Positions 16,757 through 25,602 of a DNA stretch of 54,980 nucleotides are shown here, piece by piece. This DNA is from Anaerolineales bacterium (GTDB lineage: Bacteria; Chloroflexota; Anaerolineae; Anaerolineales; Villigracilaceae). Positions within the stretch are counted from its first letter, which is position 1. Each line of letters opens with the position of its first letter. Location of the stretch: contig JAGNWT010000009.1 of assembly GCA_017985935.1 (NCBI GenBank), forward strand, positions 1 through 54,980, written 5' to 3'. A program made the position numbers and the translations under genes. The notes under the pieces are model-generated. The model was not told where the DNA came from and made no database searches. It was given only the letters and a program-made list of their open reading frames with translations.

Positions 16757-17527
16757 ATGGCACATCGTAAAGAAGAACATGAAGAGCATCATGATGAGCG
16801 TTGGCTCGTCAGCTATGCCGACTTCATCACCCTGTTGATGGTGCTTTTCGTAGTGCTGTACTCGATGGGACAGGTCAACGTTGAGAAATACAAGCAGCTC
16901 GCCGAAAGTATGCGGACCGCGTTCTCCCTAGGCGGCGCATCTCAAGTCGTGGACAGCCAGATCAATCAGGCAGGCGGCACCAGTGAAGATGGAACCTCCA
17001 AGCCGATCGTTGTTCCCGGCATCCCTGAAGGTCCCACTCAATCGGAAGAAGTGGCCGGGCAGTTGACCGCCATGCTCTCTTCACAGAACCTGGGGAATCA
17101 GGTCAGTGTGCAGACCAACATTGAAGGCGTATTGATCTCTCTCAGCGAAAAGCTGGTATTCGCGAACGATCAATCGGATCTGCCTCCCGACTCCTTGCAA
17201 GTCCTCAACACCATTGTAGATATGCTGCGACCGATCGATAACAAAGTGCGGATCGTTGGACATACAAATAACATCCCTTCCACAAATCCGCTCTACCCAA
17301 GCAACTGGGAACTCTCGCTGGCTCGCGCCACCTCGGTCGCGAAATATTTGATCGGCTCCGGCATCGCCCCTGAACGGTTGATCATCTCGGGGCAGGGTGA
17401 ATACGCGCCGGTCTTCCCGAACGATTCAGACGAGCACAGAAATCTCAATGCCCGGGTCGAGATCATCATTGTCTATAAAATCGATAGTGAGATCATCAAC
17501 CTTTCTTCGCCGGGCATTATTCCATAA
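16757..17527 (+). CDS. motB: Flagellar motor stator protein MotB
   Basis: The protein has 256 residues. A short charged His/Glu-rich N-terminus leads to one TM helix (about 18-38) that begins WLVSYADFITLLMV, with Asp22 as the ion-carrying residue. The C-terminal half is an OmpA-like peptidoglycan-binding domain (VRIVGHTNNIPS, NWELSLARATSVAKYLI, NARVEIIIV). The TM residues do not settle whether it uses protons or sodium. It partners MotA directly upstream. Confidence 0.95.
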   Translation: MAHRKEEHEEHHDERWLVSYADFITLLMVLFVVLYSMGQVNVEKYKQLAESMRTAFSLGGASQVVDSQINQAGGTSEDGTSKPIVVPGIPEGPTQSEEVAGQLTAMLSSQNLGNQVSVQTNIEGVLISLSEKLVFANDQSDLPPDSLQVLNTIVDMLRPIDNKVRIVGHTNNIPSTNPLYPSNWELSLARATSVAKYLIGSGIAPERLIISGQGEYAPVFPNDSDEHRNLNARVEIIIVYKIDSEIINLSSPGIIP

Positions 17528-17565
17528 CCCAAACTGGGAATTCGGAAAATTTTGGAGCACAGCTT

Positions 17566-18162
17566 ATGTTAGATAAAATCTTGAAAGTTCTCAACGTAAT
17601 TACTCAAGTCATTTTGATGATCACAGCGATCCTCTCGCTGGTCACCGCTTATGTTGTCTTTGCACCAGATGAACTTCCCAAACCATTCCGGCTGGTCTAC
17701 GATTACGAAACCGCGTTCACCACACCTGAGGCGCACGCTGCCACAGAAGCCCCGGCGGCGGAAGAAACCACACATGAAGCAGTTGCCGTAGAGGAATTCA
17801 AACCCGGTGACGGCATCATGCTCAACATGTCCACCAAGATCATCAACCTGCTGGATCCCGGCGGGCGGAAGTACATCCGGGTGACCGTGGTGGTCGAATT
17901 CGCGCCAGATAACCCGGAATACGAAACCCTGCCGGAAGAGGAAAAGAACGCGTACCTGACCGAGTTCAATAACAAGCTCAATGCCCGGCTTCCCATTATG
18001 GATGACACGGTCATCACCCTCCTCTCCACCAAGACATACGAAGAGCTTTACACCGCCGAAGGCAAAGAGAAATTGCGGCTGGAGATCCAGGAGACACTCG
18101 CACAAAAAATGCCCGACCTGCACATCATTTCGATCTACTTTACAGAATTTGTGGTCCAGTAG
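17566..18162 (+). CDS. fliL: Flagellar basal body-associated protein FliL
   Basis: The protein has 198 residues. One TM helix (about 10-30) is followed by an Ala/Glu-rich extracytoplasmic linker and a FliL domain ending in the typical DLHIISIYFTEFVVQ. FliL surrounds the stator and supports torque. GGAG stands before the ATG, and the stop lies two bases from the fliM start, in the usual motAB-fliL-fliM order. Confidence 0.9.
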   Translation: MLDKILKVLNVITQVILMITAILSLVTAYVVFAPDELPKPFRLVYDYETAFTTPEAHAATEAPAAEETTHEAVAVEEFKPGDGIMLNMSTKIINLLDPGGRKYIRVTVVVEFAPDNPEYETLPEEEKNAYLTEFNNKLNARLPIMDDTVITLLSTKTYEELYTAEGKEKLRLEIQETLAQKMPDLHIISIYFTEFVVQ

Positions 18163-18164
18163 CC

Positions 18165-19208
18165 ATGTTAGCTCAATCAGAAATTGACGCCCTGTTATCC
18201 GGAGCCATTAACTTCGACCAGAAAGCTGGCGAAGATAATGTGAATGTGTCTGAGAAGTTAAATCAGTCAGGAGAATCTGGCGGGCAGGACGGCAAACACG
18301 AAAAGAAGGTGCAGCCTTATAACTTCTGGTCGCCGGCGCGCTTCTCGAAGGATCAAATGCGCGCGGTGGAATTGGTGCATGAAGACCTGAGCGAACGCCT
18401 CACCACTTCTCTGCCCACCTTCTTGCGAACCAATGTCCGCCCCCGGCTGGTACACATTGAGCAGGGACGTTTCCACGATTTCATCAAGGACTTCCCTGCC
18501 AACACATTGTTCCACTTGATCTCGCTGGCTCCCCTGCCGGGACACATGGTGTTGACCATGAGCCTCAACGTCAGTTACCTGATCCTGGAGCAGCGCCTTG
18601 GCGGAAAGATCGAAGGACGCTTCACCGAGCGGGCACTGACAGAGATCGACCAATCTCTGCTGCGCGGCATGGTGGAACACATGCTCGGCGATATGAAGGG
18701 CGCCTGGAGCAAGGTCGCTTCGCTTGAACCCTCGCTGGAAGACAGCACGATCAACCAGCACTGGGTGCAGATGATGATGGGCAATGAAAGGGTTTTGCTC
18801 TTGACTCTTGAGCTCAACATTCAAGGCATTACCGGCACCATGAGCATTGTCATCCCCTTCAATACGCTCAAGCCCATCACCGAAGTGCTCAACCCGCACA
18901 TTTGGATCGCGGGACGCAAGGAACACCAACAGGACCCGGTGGCTCGTCAGATGGCCATTCAATCAACCTTGAGAGCCGTTGTCCCTGTCACCGTCATTCT
19001 TGGCTCCGTGGACCTCTCTCTGCAGGAGTTGATGGGTCTCTCGATCGGTGATGTGATCGAACTGGATACCAGCATAGACAGTCCGCTGGTCATCAAAGTG
19101 GCAAATAAAAAACAGTTTTATGGACGTGTTGGAAAATCTCGCAAGCGGCTCGGAGTGCAGATCACCCGTGTCTATCGTGAAAATGAAGAGAACCCGCAAG
19201 GTTATTGA
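18165..19208 (+). CDS. fliM: Flagellar motor switch protein FliM
   Basis: The protein has 347 residues. The N-terminal MLAQSEIDALLSG is the CheY-P binding segment of FliM. The middle domain is CheC-like (around 50-230), and the C-terminal SpoA/FliN-like domain contains LGSVDLSLQELMGLSIGDVIEL. With FliG and FliN it forms the C-ring that sets rotation direction in response to CheY. It follows fliL with a two-base gap and is followed by fliN. Confidence 0.95.
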   Translation: MLAQSEIDALLSGAINFDQKAGEDNVNVSEKLNQSGESGGQDGKHEKKVQPYNFWSPARFSKDQMRAVELVHEDLSERLTTSLPTFLRTNVRPRLVHIEQGRFHDFIKDFPANTLFHLISLAPLPGHMVLTMSLNVSYLILEQRLGGKIEGRFTERALTEIDQSLLRGMVEHMLGDMKGAWSKVASLEPSLEDSTINQHWVQMMMGNERVLLLTLELNIQGITGTMSIVIPFNTLKPITEVLNPHIWIAGRKEHQQDPVARQMAIQSTLRAVVPVTVILGSVDLSLQELMGLSIGDVIELDTSIDSPLVIKVANKKQFYGRVGKSRKRLGVQITRVYRENEENPQGY

Positions 19209-19223
19209 TAAGGAAAAAATCTA

Positions 19224-19583
19224 ATGGACGATATCATTACCGAAACCCAGGAAATGCCCGTTGGCAAGACAACCGAAGCCCTCACCGAAAAGCAGCCCGC
19301 AAGTTCGGCCGGCTCTCCCAGCGAATCGAACATTGATCTCTTGCTGGATGTCACCCTGCGTGTGACCGTTGAACTCGGACGCACCCGCATGAAGCTGGCA
19401 CAGATCCTCGAGCTGCAGCACGGCTCTGTGGTGGAGCTGGATAGACTCGCCGGTGACCCGGTGGACATCTTCGTCAATGACCGCATCGTGGCACGCGGTG
19501 AAGTGGTGGTGGTCGATGACAAGTTCGGCGTCCGCATCACCGAGATGGTCTCTCCCAATCATGAGAAGGCTTCCCTTCTATGA
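19224..19583 (+). CDS. fliN: Flagellar motor switch protein FliN
   Basis: The protein has 119 residues. The C-terminal two thirds form one SpoA domain with the signature LLLDVTLRVTVELGRTRMKLAQILEL and DIFVNDRIVARGEVVVVDDKFGVRITEM. It is the short FliN form, without the CheC-like domain of Bacillus FliY. It builds the base of the C-ring and docks FliH. Its stop overlaps the fliO start by four bases (ATGA), which implies coupled translation. Confidence 0.95.
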   Translation: MDDIITETQEMPVGKTTEALTEKQPASSAGSPSESNIDLLLDVTLRVTVELGRTRMKLAQILELQHGSVVELDRLAGDPVDIFVNDRIVARGEVVVVDDKFGVRITEMVSPNHEKASLL

Positions 19584-20095
19584 ACCAGATCCTCGCCGGC
19601 ATCAGAAAGTGGATCGATAACAGCAGCAGCAAGCAAAAACTCACGACAGCATTGACCGTGGTCGGAGTGCTTGCCACCGCGGCTCTCATGAGCATGGGCG
19701 GCACTTCGAGTGTTGCCCAAGATCCTCTCGGCTCGACCACTTTCTACTTCATCAGCGCGTTCGTCAAACTGATGGTGGTGCTCCTGCTCATTGTCGGCAG
19801 TGCTCTGATCTTCCGCCGCTGGCTGCAAACAGGCTCCAGTGGAAAGCCCGCCCGGCAAATGCGCCTGGTGGAGACCATTCGACTTTCTCCCAAACAGGCC
19901 ATCCATCTGGTGGTGATCGGAGAGCAAAAACTTCTGATCGGCGCCACCGACCAGAACGTCGCTTTGATCTCCCCCATCGAAGATAACCTGTCCTCCGTCC
20001 TTGCTGAAGAAACCCAGCCCCAGCCGATCCTGGATTTTGGATCCATGTTCCGATCCATTAATCTCTCGGCGGGAAACACGCAAGCCAAGGAATAA
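19580..20095 (+). CDS. fliO: Flagellar export apparatus protein FliO
   Basis: The protein has 171 residues. Two hydrophobic stretches (about 16-34 and 52-75) precede a cytoplasmic domain with the FliO pattern MRLVETIRLSPKQAIHLVVIGEQKLLIGATDQNVALI. FliO helps assemble the FliP ring of the type III export gate. The sequence is poorly conserved in general, and position between fliN and fliP supports the call. Confidence 0.85.
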   Translation: MNQILAGIRKWIDNSSSKQKLTTALTVVGVLATAALMSMGGTSSVAQDPLGSTTFYFISAFVKLMVVLLLIVGSALIFRRWLQTGSSGKPARQMRLVETIRLSPKQAIHLVVIGEQKLLIGATDQNVALISPIEDNLSSVLAEETQPQPILDFGSMFRSINLSAGNTQAKE

Positions 20096-20102
20096 GTTCA
20101 TC

Positions 20103-20882
20103 ATGAAAGCACCATCGTTTCCCAAACGCCGCACCATGACAAAAAGAAATTTCATCATCCTGGCCATGCTTCTGGGATTGTTCCTCAGCAGCTGCTCGGC
20201 CGTACCCGGCGTCTCATTGACCGTGGATGGGCAGGCTCCCGAACCCAAGCAGGTGACCTCGGGTGTGCAGTTGCTTGTGCTCATGACCGTGCTCTCGCTC
20301 GCGCCAACAGTGCTGATCCTTGCCACGTCCTTCACTCGTATCGTGATCGTGCTTTCGATGGTGCGCAACGCCATCGGCACCCCCACTGTGCCGCCCAATC
20401 AGGTCATCATCGGCTTATCCCTGCTGCTGACCTTCTTTATCATGGCGCCAGTGTACAAACAAATGGATGAAACAGCCATTCAGCCTTACCTGAACGAACA
20501 GATGGATCAGGCAACAGCATTGAAAGCGGCTCAGCTTCCGATCCGCGAGTTCATGTTCAAGCAGACCCGTGAAAAGGATATTCAATTATTCATTGACCTC
20601 GGGAATGAAGCGCAGCCCTCAACCCTCGAAGATATTCCCTCCGTGTCGCTCTTCCCGGCATTTGTCATCAGCGAGTTGAGAACCGCTTTTGCCATGGGCT
20701 TTGTGATCTACATCCCCTTCCTGGTGATCGACCTTGTTGTATCAAGCATCCTGCTTTCGCTGGGCATGATGATGCTTCCGCCATCGCTTGTTTCCCTGCC
20801 TTTCAAATTACTGCTGTTCGTGATGGTGGATGGCTGGTATCTGCTCGTGCAAAGCCTTGTGCTCAGTTTTGCAGGCGGCTAG
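20103..20882 (+). CDS. fliP: Flagellar export gate protein FliP, with lipobox-like signal
   Basis: The protein has 259 residues from ATG 20103, which lies after AAGGA and just behind the fliO stop; an upstream in-frame ATG at 20001 would overlap fliO. Family marks include TSFTRIVIVLSMVRNAIGTPTVPPNQVIIGLSLLLTFF and the C-terminal GMMMLPPSLVSLPFKLLLFVMVDGW. FliP forms the core pore of the export gate with FliQ and FliR. The signal peptide ends in LFLSSC with Cys31 at a position fitting a lipoprotein lipobox (L-S-S-C), which is unusual for FliP. Confidence 0.95.
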   Translation: MKAPSFPKRRTMTKRNFIILAMLLGLFLSSCSAVPGVSLTVDGQAPEPKQVTSGVQLLVLMTVLSLAPTVLILATSFTRIVIVLSMVRNAIGTPTVPPNQVIIGLSLLLTFFIMAPVYKQMDETAIQPYLNEQMDQATALKAAQLPIREFMFKQTREKDIQLFIDLGNEAQPSTLEDIPSVSLFPAFVISELRTAFAMGFVIYIPFLVIDLVVSSILLSLGMMMLPPSLVSLPFKLLLFVMVDGWYLLVQSLVLSFAGG

Positions 20883-20894
20883 CGAGGAATCATA

Positions 20895-21164
20895 ATGACC
20901 GAAACCTATGTACTCACCCTTGGACAAAATGCGATCGTCATGTCGCTCATCCTTGCCGGACCGATCCTGTTGATCAGCCTGATCGTCGGCAGTCTTGTCA
21001 GCCTTGTGCAAGCCGCGACCCAGATCAACGAATCCACGTTGATCTTTATTCCAAAGCTGATCGGCATTATTCTTATTTTGCTGCTCCTTGGATCATGGAT
21101 GTTGCAGCATGCAATGACCTTCACCCACTCGCTATTCGTCAGCCTGCCCAGCCTCGTCCACTAA
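20895..21164 (+). CDS. fliQ: Flagellar export gate protein FliQ
   Basis: The protein has 89 residues, the normal FliQ length, with two membrane helices (about 16-40 and 52-76) around the conserved SLVQAATQINESTLIFIPKLIGI segment. It packs around FliP in the export gate. It is 12 bases behind fliP and GAGGA precedes the ATG. Confidence 0.95.
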   Translation: MTETYVLTLGQNAIVMSLILAGPILLISLIVGSLVSLVQAATQINESTLIFIPKLIGIILILLLLGSWMLQHAMTFTHSLFVSLPSLVH

Positions 21165-21180
21165 CCGAACGAAGGACATC

Positions 21181-22026
21181 ATGACCATTCGTGTTGAAGA
21201 AATCATTCGATCTGTCTCAAGGCTAAAGCCCATGCCTTCCAACGTCTCCCAGATCCTCAGGGAGGTGGATAAACCGAATGTGACGATCGAGTCACTGGCC
21301 GGGATGATCGGGCTCGATCAGGTATTGACCGCTCTGGTCTTGCAAACCTCGAACTCGGTCTCGCTGGGATACGCCCGCACCTGCTCCTCTCTCACCGAAG
21401 CCATCATGCACATCGGTCTGCGCCGGCTCAAGTCCACGCTGATGACATCCTCTGCCACCAGCTTGATGGGGCGCGGACTCAGCGGCTATCAATTGGGCGC
21501 AGGTGAGTTATGGCATCACTCGCTGATGGTGGGTGTCACTTCCGAATGGCTCGCTCAGGTGCTGCGATATCAAGACTCAGAACAAGCCTATGTTGCCGGG
21601 CTGCTGCACGACATTGGCAAACTGCTGCTCGACCAGGCCGTGCTGTCCAATTACGCCGGCATCGCAGACTATGTTCAAAGGTATCATTTGCAACTTTGGC
21701 AGGTTGAGGAAAAGCTGATCGGCATTGACCATGCCCGGGTCGGCGGGCTGATCGCAGAGCACTGGAACTTCCCGGTCACCCTGGTGGATGCGATCCAATT
21801 CCATCACGCGCCGTCTCTGGCGCGTATCAATCAACGCCTGCCTGCCATTGTCAATCTGGCGAACTCATTCTCTGAAGATTATCAGGTCAACCGCTCGGAG
21901 CTTCTCAGCTTCCAGGCTCACCCCGAATCGATGACCATTCTGAAACTAACCCCCCAGGATGTTGCCAATATTAAGGTTAAAATGAAAGAGTCAGGCATCT
22001 TCCCTAACTTTGCGAAGGCCGCATAA
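21181..22026 (+). CDS. HDOD-domain protein with intact HD metal-site residues
   Basis: The protein has 281 residues. The fold is HDOD (LQTSNSVSLGYARTCSSLTEAIMHIGLRRLK). HDOD proteins usually have a decayed HD site, but here WHHSLMVG, LLHDIGK, GIDHARVGG and DAIQFHHAP keep the full set of His/Asp ligands seen in HD hydrolases. It may therefore be an active phosphohydrolase or phosphodiesterase, or a scaffold. It is the first of three signalling genes placed between fliQ and fliR with short gaps, so it is probably co-transcribed with the export genes. The substrate is unknown. Confidence 0.85.
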   Translation: MTIRVEEIIRSVSRLKPMPSNVSQILREVDKPNVTIESLAGMIGLDQVLTALVLQTSNSVSLGYARTCSSLTEAIMHIGLRRLKSTLMTSSATSLMGRGLSGYQLGAGELWHHSLMVGVTSEWLAQVLRYQDSEQAYVAGLLHDIGKLLLDQAVLSNYAGIADYVQRYHLQLWQVEEKLIGIDHARVGGLIAEHWNFPVTLVDAIQFHHAPSLARINQRLPAIVNLANSFSEDYQVNRSELLSFQAHPESMTILKLTPQDVANIKVKMKESGIFPNFAKAA

Positions 22027-22029
22027 CCC

Positions 22030-22425
22030 ATGAAACGCGAAAACCTGTCAGTCCTTATCCTGGAACCGAACGCCCTGCAATGTGACCTCATCAAACTGGC
22101 GTTGATCCGCCATCGTATGAATCCGATCATCTGCGACCAGCCTCTCGCCCTGCGCGATCGGCTGATGGAGAATACGCCGGATGTCCTGCTGATCGATACC
22201 CACCTGCCCGGGTGGAATGGACTTGACTTGATCGAGCAATTAAATTCCGAGGTTTTGTTGATCCGGACAAAAGTCTTTTTCATTTCGTCGCTGGCTTTTC
22301 CAGAAGTTGTTCATAAGGCGGCAAAAATGGGCGCTGCCGGATTCCTTGTCAAGCCGCTGGATCCTGACCTGCTCGTCTCCCGCATTCATACCAGCTTCAA
22401 ATCAGCAAGCGGATATTTCCACTAA
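22030..22425 (+). CDS. Single-domain response regulator
   Basis: The protein has 131 residues and is receiver only. The phosphoacceptor is Asp56 in VLLIDTHLPGWNG, and the conserved Lys is in GFLVKPLD. The acidic pair near the N-terminus is replaced by Glu-Pro (LILEPN), so one acidic ligand is changed and metal binding may be weaker. It starts three bases after the HDOD gene and precedes a REC-kinase gene, suggesting a local phosphorelay. Confidence 0.88.
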   Translation: MKRENLSVLILEPNALQCDLIKLALIRHRMNPIICDQPLALRDRLMENTPDVLLIDTHLPGWNGLDLIEQLNSEVLLIRTKVFFISSLAFPEVVHKAAKMGAAGFLVKPLDPDLLVSRIHTSFKSASGYFH

Positions 22426-22454
22426 CAAAACCTCACCTCATGTAGGATTCACCC

Positions 22455-23579
22455 ATGCTTGAAGCCGCCAATCAAATCCATAAAAAAAAGATGCTCCTGA
22501 TCGACGACGATCCAAAATTATTGATCGGTCTTAAAGCTGTCATGTCCCGCAAAGGTTACGAGGTCATTTCTGCCACCAATGGAAATGAAGGCATTCAACT
22601 GGCAAAGGATAATCACCCCGACATAATCATTTGCGACATCATGATGCCCCCTCCCAATGGATTCCAAGTGAAGAATATGATGCTGGGTGATGAAGCCACA
22701 GCAGACATCCCCTTTATTTTTTTGACGGCCCGCACGCTCGGCGCAGATAAGATCGCCGGACTGCAACAAGGCGCAGATGATTATGTGACCAAGCCATTTA
22801 ATATCGACGAGTTGACTTCGCGGGTCGAAGCCATCTTGCGCCGCAACGACATCGGTTACCGGCACGGTCAACGAGATATGGAAGCCGCCCTCGAAAAAAT
22901 GCGGCACAGCATCTCAGCCAATTTGGGACATGAATTCCGCACCCCGCTCACGGTCATTCTGGCAAACATGGAAATGGCCATGCGAGAGAAGTTTAAGGGC
23001 TCCACTGAAAATCTCGATTGGTATCTCGAAAGCAGTTTGAGCAGCGCGCAAAAGCTTTCCTCCCTGGTGGAGGATATGATCATATTGAACGATATCGATC
23101 AAGGCGGAATCACCCCGCTGACAAACCCCGCCGGTATGGACGTGGATGTAGAGGATTACATCCGGCACATTTGCGGGCTGTATGAGCACAAAAAACTCAA
23201 TATCCTAATGTCCATTGAAAGCGGGCTGACAACCTACCTTCCACAAGAAGCCTGCCTCAAAGCCATTTCACATTTGGTGGATAACGCCTGCAAGTTCAGC
23301 CCCGAGGGCGCAAAGGTAATGATCGCCTTACGAAAGCATGGGCTGGGCGGCTGCAGCCTGACCGTTGAAAATGAGGGGTCCTTCATCCCAAGGGAATTAC
23401 GCGAAAAGGTATTTGATCGTTTCTACCAGGTGGACCAGGGCGATGCCCGCGCCTACAACGGGCTCGGGGTCGGGCTGACGATTGCCCGCGCGGTGGCCAG
23501 AGCCTGTCGCGGCGATGTAAATATCCTCGATTCGGAGACCGGCTGTAAGGTCCGCATGACCCTGCCCTCCTTCAAATAG
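22455..23579 (+). CDS. Receiver-histidine kinase hybrid (REC-HisKA-HATPase), soluble
   Basis: The protein has 374 residues with no membrane segment. The N-terminal receiver (about 12-130) has Asp61 in IIICDIMMPPPNG and Lys in VTKPF. HisKA follows, with His159 in LGHEFRTPLTV, then the ATPase domain with HLVDNACKFSPEG, FDRFYQVDQG and GVGLTIARAVARA. A receiver ahead of the kinase suggests that this kinase is controlled by another phosphodonor. It closes the three-gene signalling insert between fliQ and fliR. Confidence 0.9.
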   Translation: MLEAANQIHKKKMLLIDDDPKLLIGLKAVMSRKGYEVISATNGNEGIQLAKDNHPDIIICDIMMPPPNGFQVKNMMLGDEATADIPFIFLTARTLGADKIAGLQQGADDYVTKPFNIDELTSRVEAILRRNDIGYRHGQRDMEAALEKMRHSISANLGHEFRTPLTVILANMEMAMREKFKGSTENLDWYLESSLSSAQKLSSLVEDMIILNDIDQGGITPLTNPAGMDVDVEDYIRHICGLYEHKKLNILMSIESGLTTYLPQEACLKAISHLVDNACKFSPEGAKVMIALRKHGLGGCSLTVENEGSFIPRELREKVFDRFYQVDQGDARAYNGLGVGLTIARAVARACRGDVNILDSETGCKVRMTLPSFK

Positions 23580-23681
23580 GACTGAAAAATTTAAGCCCAA
23601 AACACGGGCTGCAAGGGTATTTTGGCACTTGGCGCGCACACGGGGAAATTTACGCCATCTTTAGTTTTGCTTCACCCCCCA

Positions 23682-23711
23682 TTTACGGACATAAAAAGAG
23701 GCTTCTAGTAT
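23682..23711 (+). promoter_or_regulatory. Putative sigma-70 promoter ahead of fliR
   Basis: TTTACG, an 18-base spacer and TAGTAT lie 28 bases before the fliR start in a 159-base gap. A weak hairpin (AGCCC/GGGCT at 23594-23610) after the kinase gene may reduce read-through, so fliR-flhB-flhA-flhF could start from here. Confidence 0.5.
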
Positions 23712-23738
23712 TATCGCCTCAAGGATACGTGACTTTCT

Positions 23739-24497
23739 ATGACTATTTCTGTTGCCCAGGCGCAGTTGTTCTTTTTGGCCTTCACCCGCATCATGGCCAT
23801 CATTATTCACGTGCCTGTGTTCGGCGGGCAAGCCATTCCGTCACAGGTCCGTATTGGTCTGGGACTGATATTTGCCTTCGTGCTGATCCCCTGGCAGCCG
23901 CTCTCCCCTGAAGCCGTTGCCATCGGGACTTTTACATTTGGCTTGGCCATCGGCAAAGAGATCCTCATCGGAACGATCATCGGCTTTGCCGCCGACCTGG
24001 CCTTTGGGGCGATCCAGATCGCCGGCTCGGCCATGGGCATGGGAAGCGGTTTTGAATCCAGCCGCATCTTCAACCCCTCGCTCGGAGATTCAGGCTCGGC
24101 GTTCGATCAGATCTTCGTGATGACCGCCACCATGATCTTCCTCGTCATCAACGGGCATCACCTCGTGCTGATCGCCATTCAGAACACCTTTGAAGTGGTC
24201 CCGCTGAACGGAAGCCTGCCCTTCGATGGAATGCAATCCCTTTTGAAAGCCACAAGCGTTTTTATCGCCGCGGGCATCCACATGGCCATGCCCGTCATTG
24301 CCGCATTGATCCTGACCGACCTCACCCTTGGCTTGCTGGCCAGGGTCGCGCCGCAGGTGCAGGTTTATTTTTTGGGTCTTCCCGTCAAAGTCGTTGTGGC
24401 GTTGATCGCCATGGGAATGACCTTCGCCGCCATCCTCCCGTATCTGTCATCCCTTTTCAAGAACATGGCAGAAAGCATGATCGCGTTCGTGAACTGA
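23739..24497 (+). CDS. fliR: Flagellar export gate protein FliR
   Basis: The protein has 252 residues, the usual FliR size. Several membrane helices carry the family patterns FTRIMAIIIHVPVFGGQAIPSQVRIGLG and GFAADLAFGAIQIAGSAMGMGSGFESS. FliR joins FliP and FliQ in the export pore and contacts FlhB, which is encoded 9 bases downstream. Confidence 0.95.
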   Translation: MTISVAQAQLFFLAFTRIMAIIIHVPVFGGQAIPSQVRIGLGLIFAFVLIPWQPLSPEAVAIGTFTFGLAIGKEILIGTIIGFAADLAFGAIQIAGSAMGMGSGFESSRIFNPSLGDSGSAFDQIFVMTATMIFLVINGHHLVLIAIQNTFEVVPLNGSLPFDGMQSLLKATSVFIAAGIHMAMPVIAALILTDLTLGLLARVAPQVQVYFLGLPVKVVVALIAMGMTFAAILPYLSSLFKNMAESMIAFVN

Positions 24498-24506
24498 CGA
24501 GACCCC

Positions 24507-25589
24507 ATGACGGATAAGACCGAAGCCCCAACCCCCCATCGGCTGCAGGAAGCCCGCGAAGAAGGACAAGTTGTCCGCAGTCAGGAATTGATCACTGCGG
24601 TTGTGATCCTTTCTGGAGCATACCTGCTGCGCGGTCCCGGCAGACAATTGGCTGTGAACTTTGAAGCAGTGATCGTGGAGACCATTGCAAAACTTCCCAC
24701 CATTGAAGTAACCGTTGAATCACTGCGCGGAATGTTCTTCACCTTTGGGTCTGCCATCCTTCCCACACTGATCTTGATCATGGTCGGGCTGATGCTGGCG
24801 GGAGCGGTCACCACCCTCGGGCAGACCGAATTCTTGTGGGCCGGAAAAAAGATCGGGTTCGACGCGAAACGCATCAACCCGCTCGAAGGCTTCAAACGGA
24901 TATTCTCCACTCACGGGTTGATCGAGCTGCTGCGGTCGCTCCTCAAAATCGGCTGGGTCTCCTGGGTGGCATACAGTTTTCTACGCTCGCGGTTTTTACA
25001 GCTCGCCTCGCTCACCCAGTTTGACTTCAAGACCTCAGTGGATACGTTCGTGGAAATTTGCGGCTCGCTCAGCATCCGTGTCGGCAGCATGTACCTTGTC
25101 ATCGCGGTTGCAGATTATGCCTATCAGCGCTGGGATTTGTACAAGAACCTGCGCATGAGCAAGGACGATATCAAACAGGAAATGAAACGCTCCGAAGGCG
25201 ACCCAATGCTGAAGAGCCGCATCCGCAGTATGCAGCGCAGAATGGCACGCGGACGCATGATGGCAAATGTCCCCAAGGCAACCGTCGTCGTGACCAACCC
25301 GACCCACCTTGCGATCGCCATTGAATATCACGAAGGTATGAAAGCGCCGAAGGTCCTCGCCAAGGGACCGTATCACGTTGCTGAAAAGATCGTCAAGATC
25401 GCGAAGGAGAATCGCATCCCCGTGGTGCAGAACATCCCGCTCGCGCGCGCCATTTACAAGACCATCGATATCGGGCAGGAGATCTCCTCGGACCTGTATC
25501 TGGCGATGGCCGAAGTGCTGGCCTATGTTTACAAACTTCGCGGCAAAGCAGCCTTTACGCCCAAGACCGCATCCGCTCAACACTCATAA
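24507..25589 (+). CDS. flhB: Flagellar export switch protein FlhB
   Basis: The protein has 360 residues. The N-terminus MTDKTEAPTPHRLQEAREEGQV is typical. Four membrane helices are followed by the cytoplasmic domain with the autocleavage motif N264-P-T-H267. Cleavage between Asn and Pro switches export from rod and hook substrates to filament substrates. The C-terminal domain is full length (IVQNIPLARAIYKTIDIGQEI region present). Order fliR-flhB-flhA is the standard one. Confidence 0.96.
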   Translation: MTDKTEAPTPHRLQEAREEGQVVRSQELITAVVILSGAYLLRGPGRQLAVNFEAVIVETIAKLPTIEVTVESLRGMFFTFGSAILPTLILIMVGLMLAGAVTTLGQTEFLWAGKKIGFDAKRINPLEGFKRIFSTHGLIELLRSLLKIGWVSWVAYSFLRSRFLQLASLTQFDFKTSVDTFVEICGSLSIRVGSMYLVIAVADYAYQRWDLYKNLRMSKDDIKQEMKRSEGDPMLKSRIRSMQRRMARGRMMANVPKATVVVTNPTHLAIAIEYHEGMKAPKVLAKGPYHVAEKIVKIAKENRIPVVQNIPLARAIYKTIDIGQEISSDLYLAMAEVLAYVYKLRGKAAFTPKTASAQHS

Positions 25590-25602
25590 CTGGACATAGA
25601 GA

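Noticed and set aside
20001..20102. Upstream ATG giving a longer FliP
   Set aside because: It lies inside fliO in another frame and would place 34 charged residues before the signal peptide; ATG 20103 has a ribosome site.
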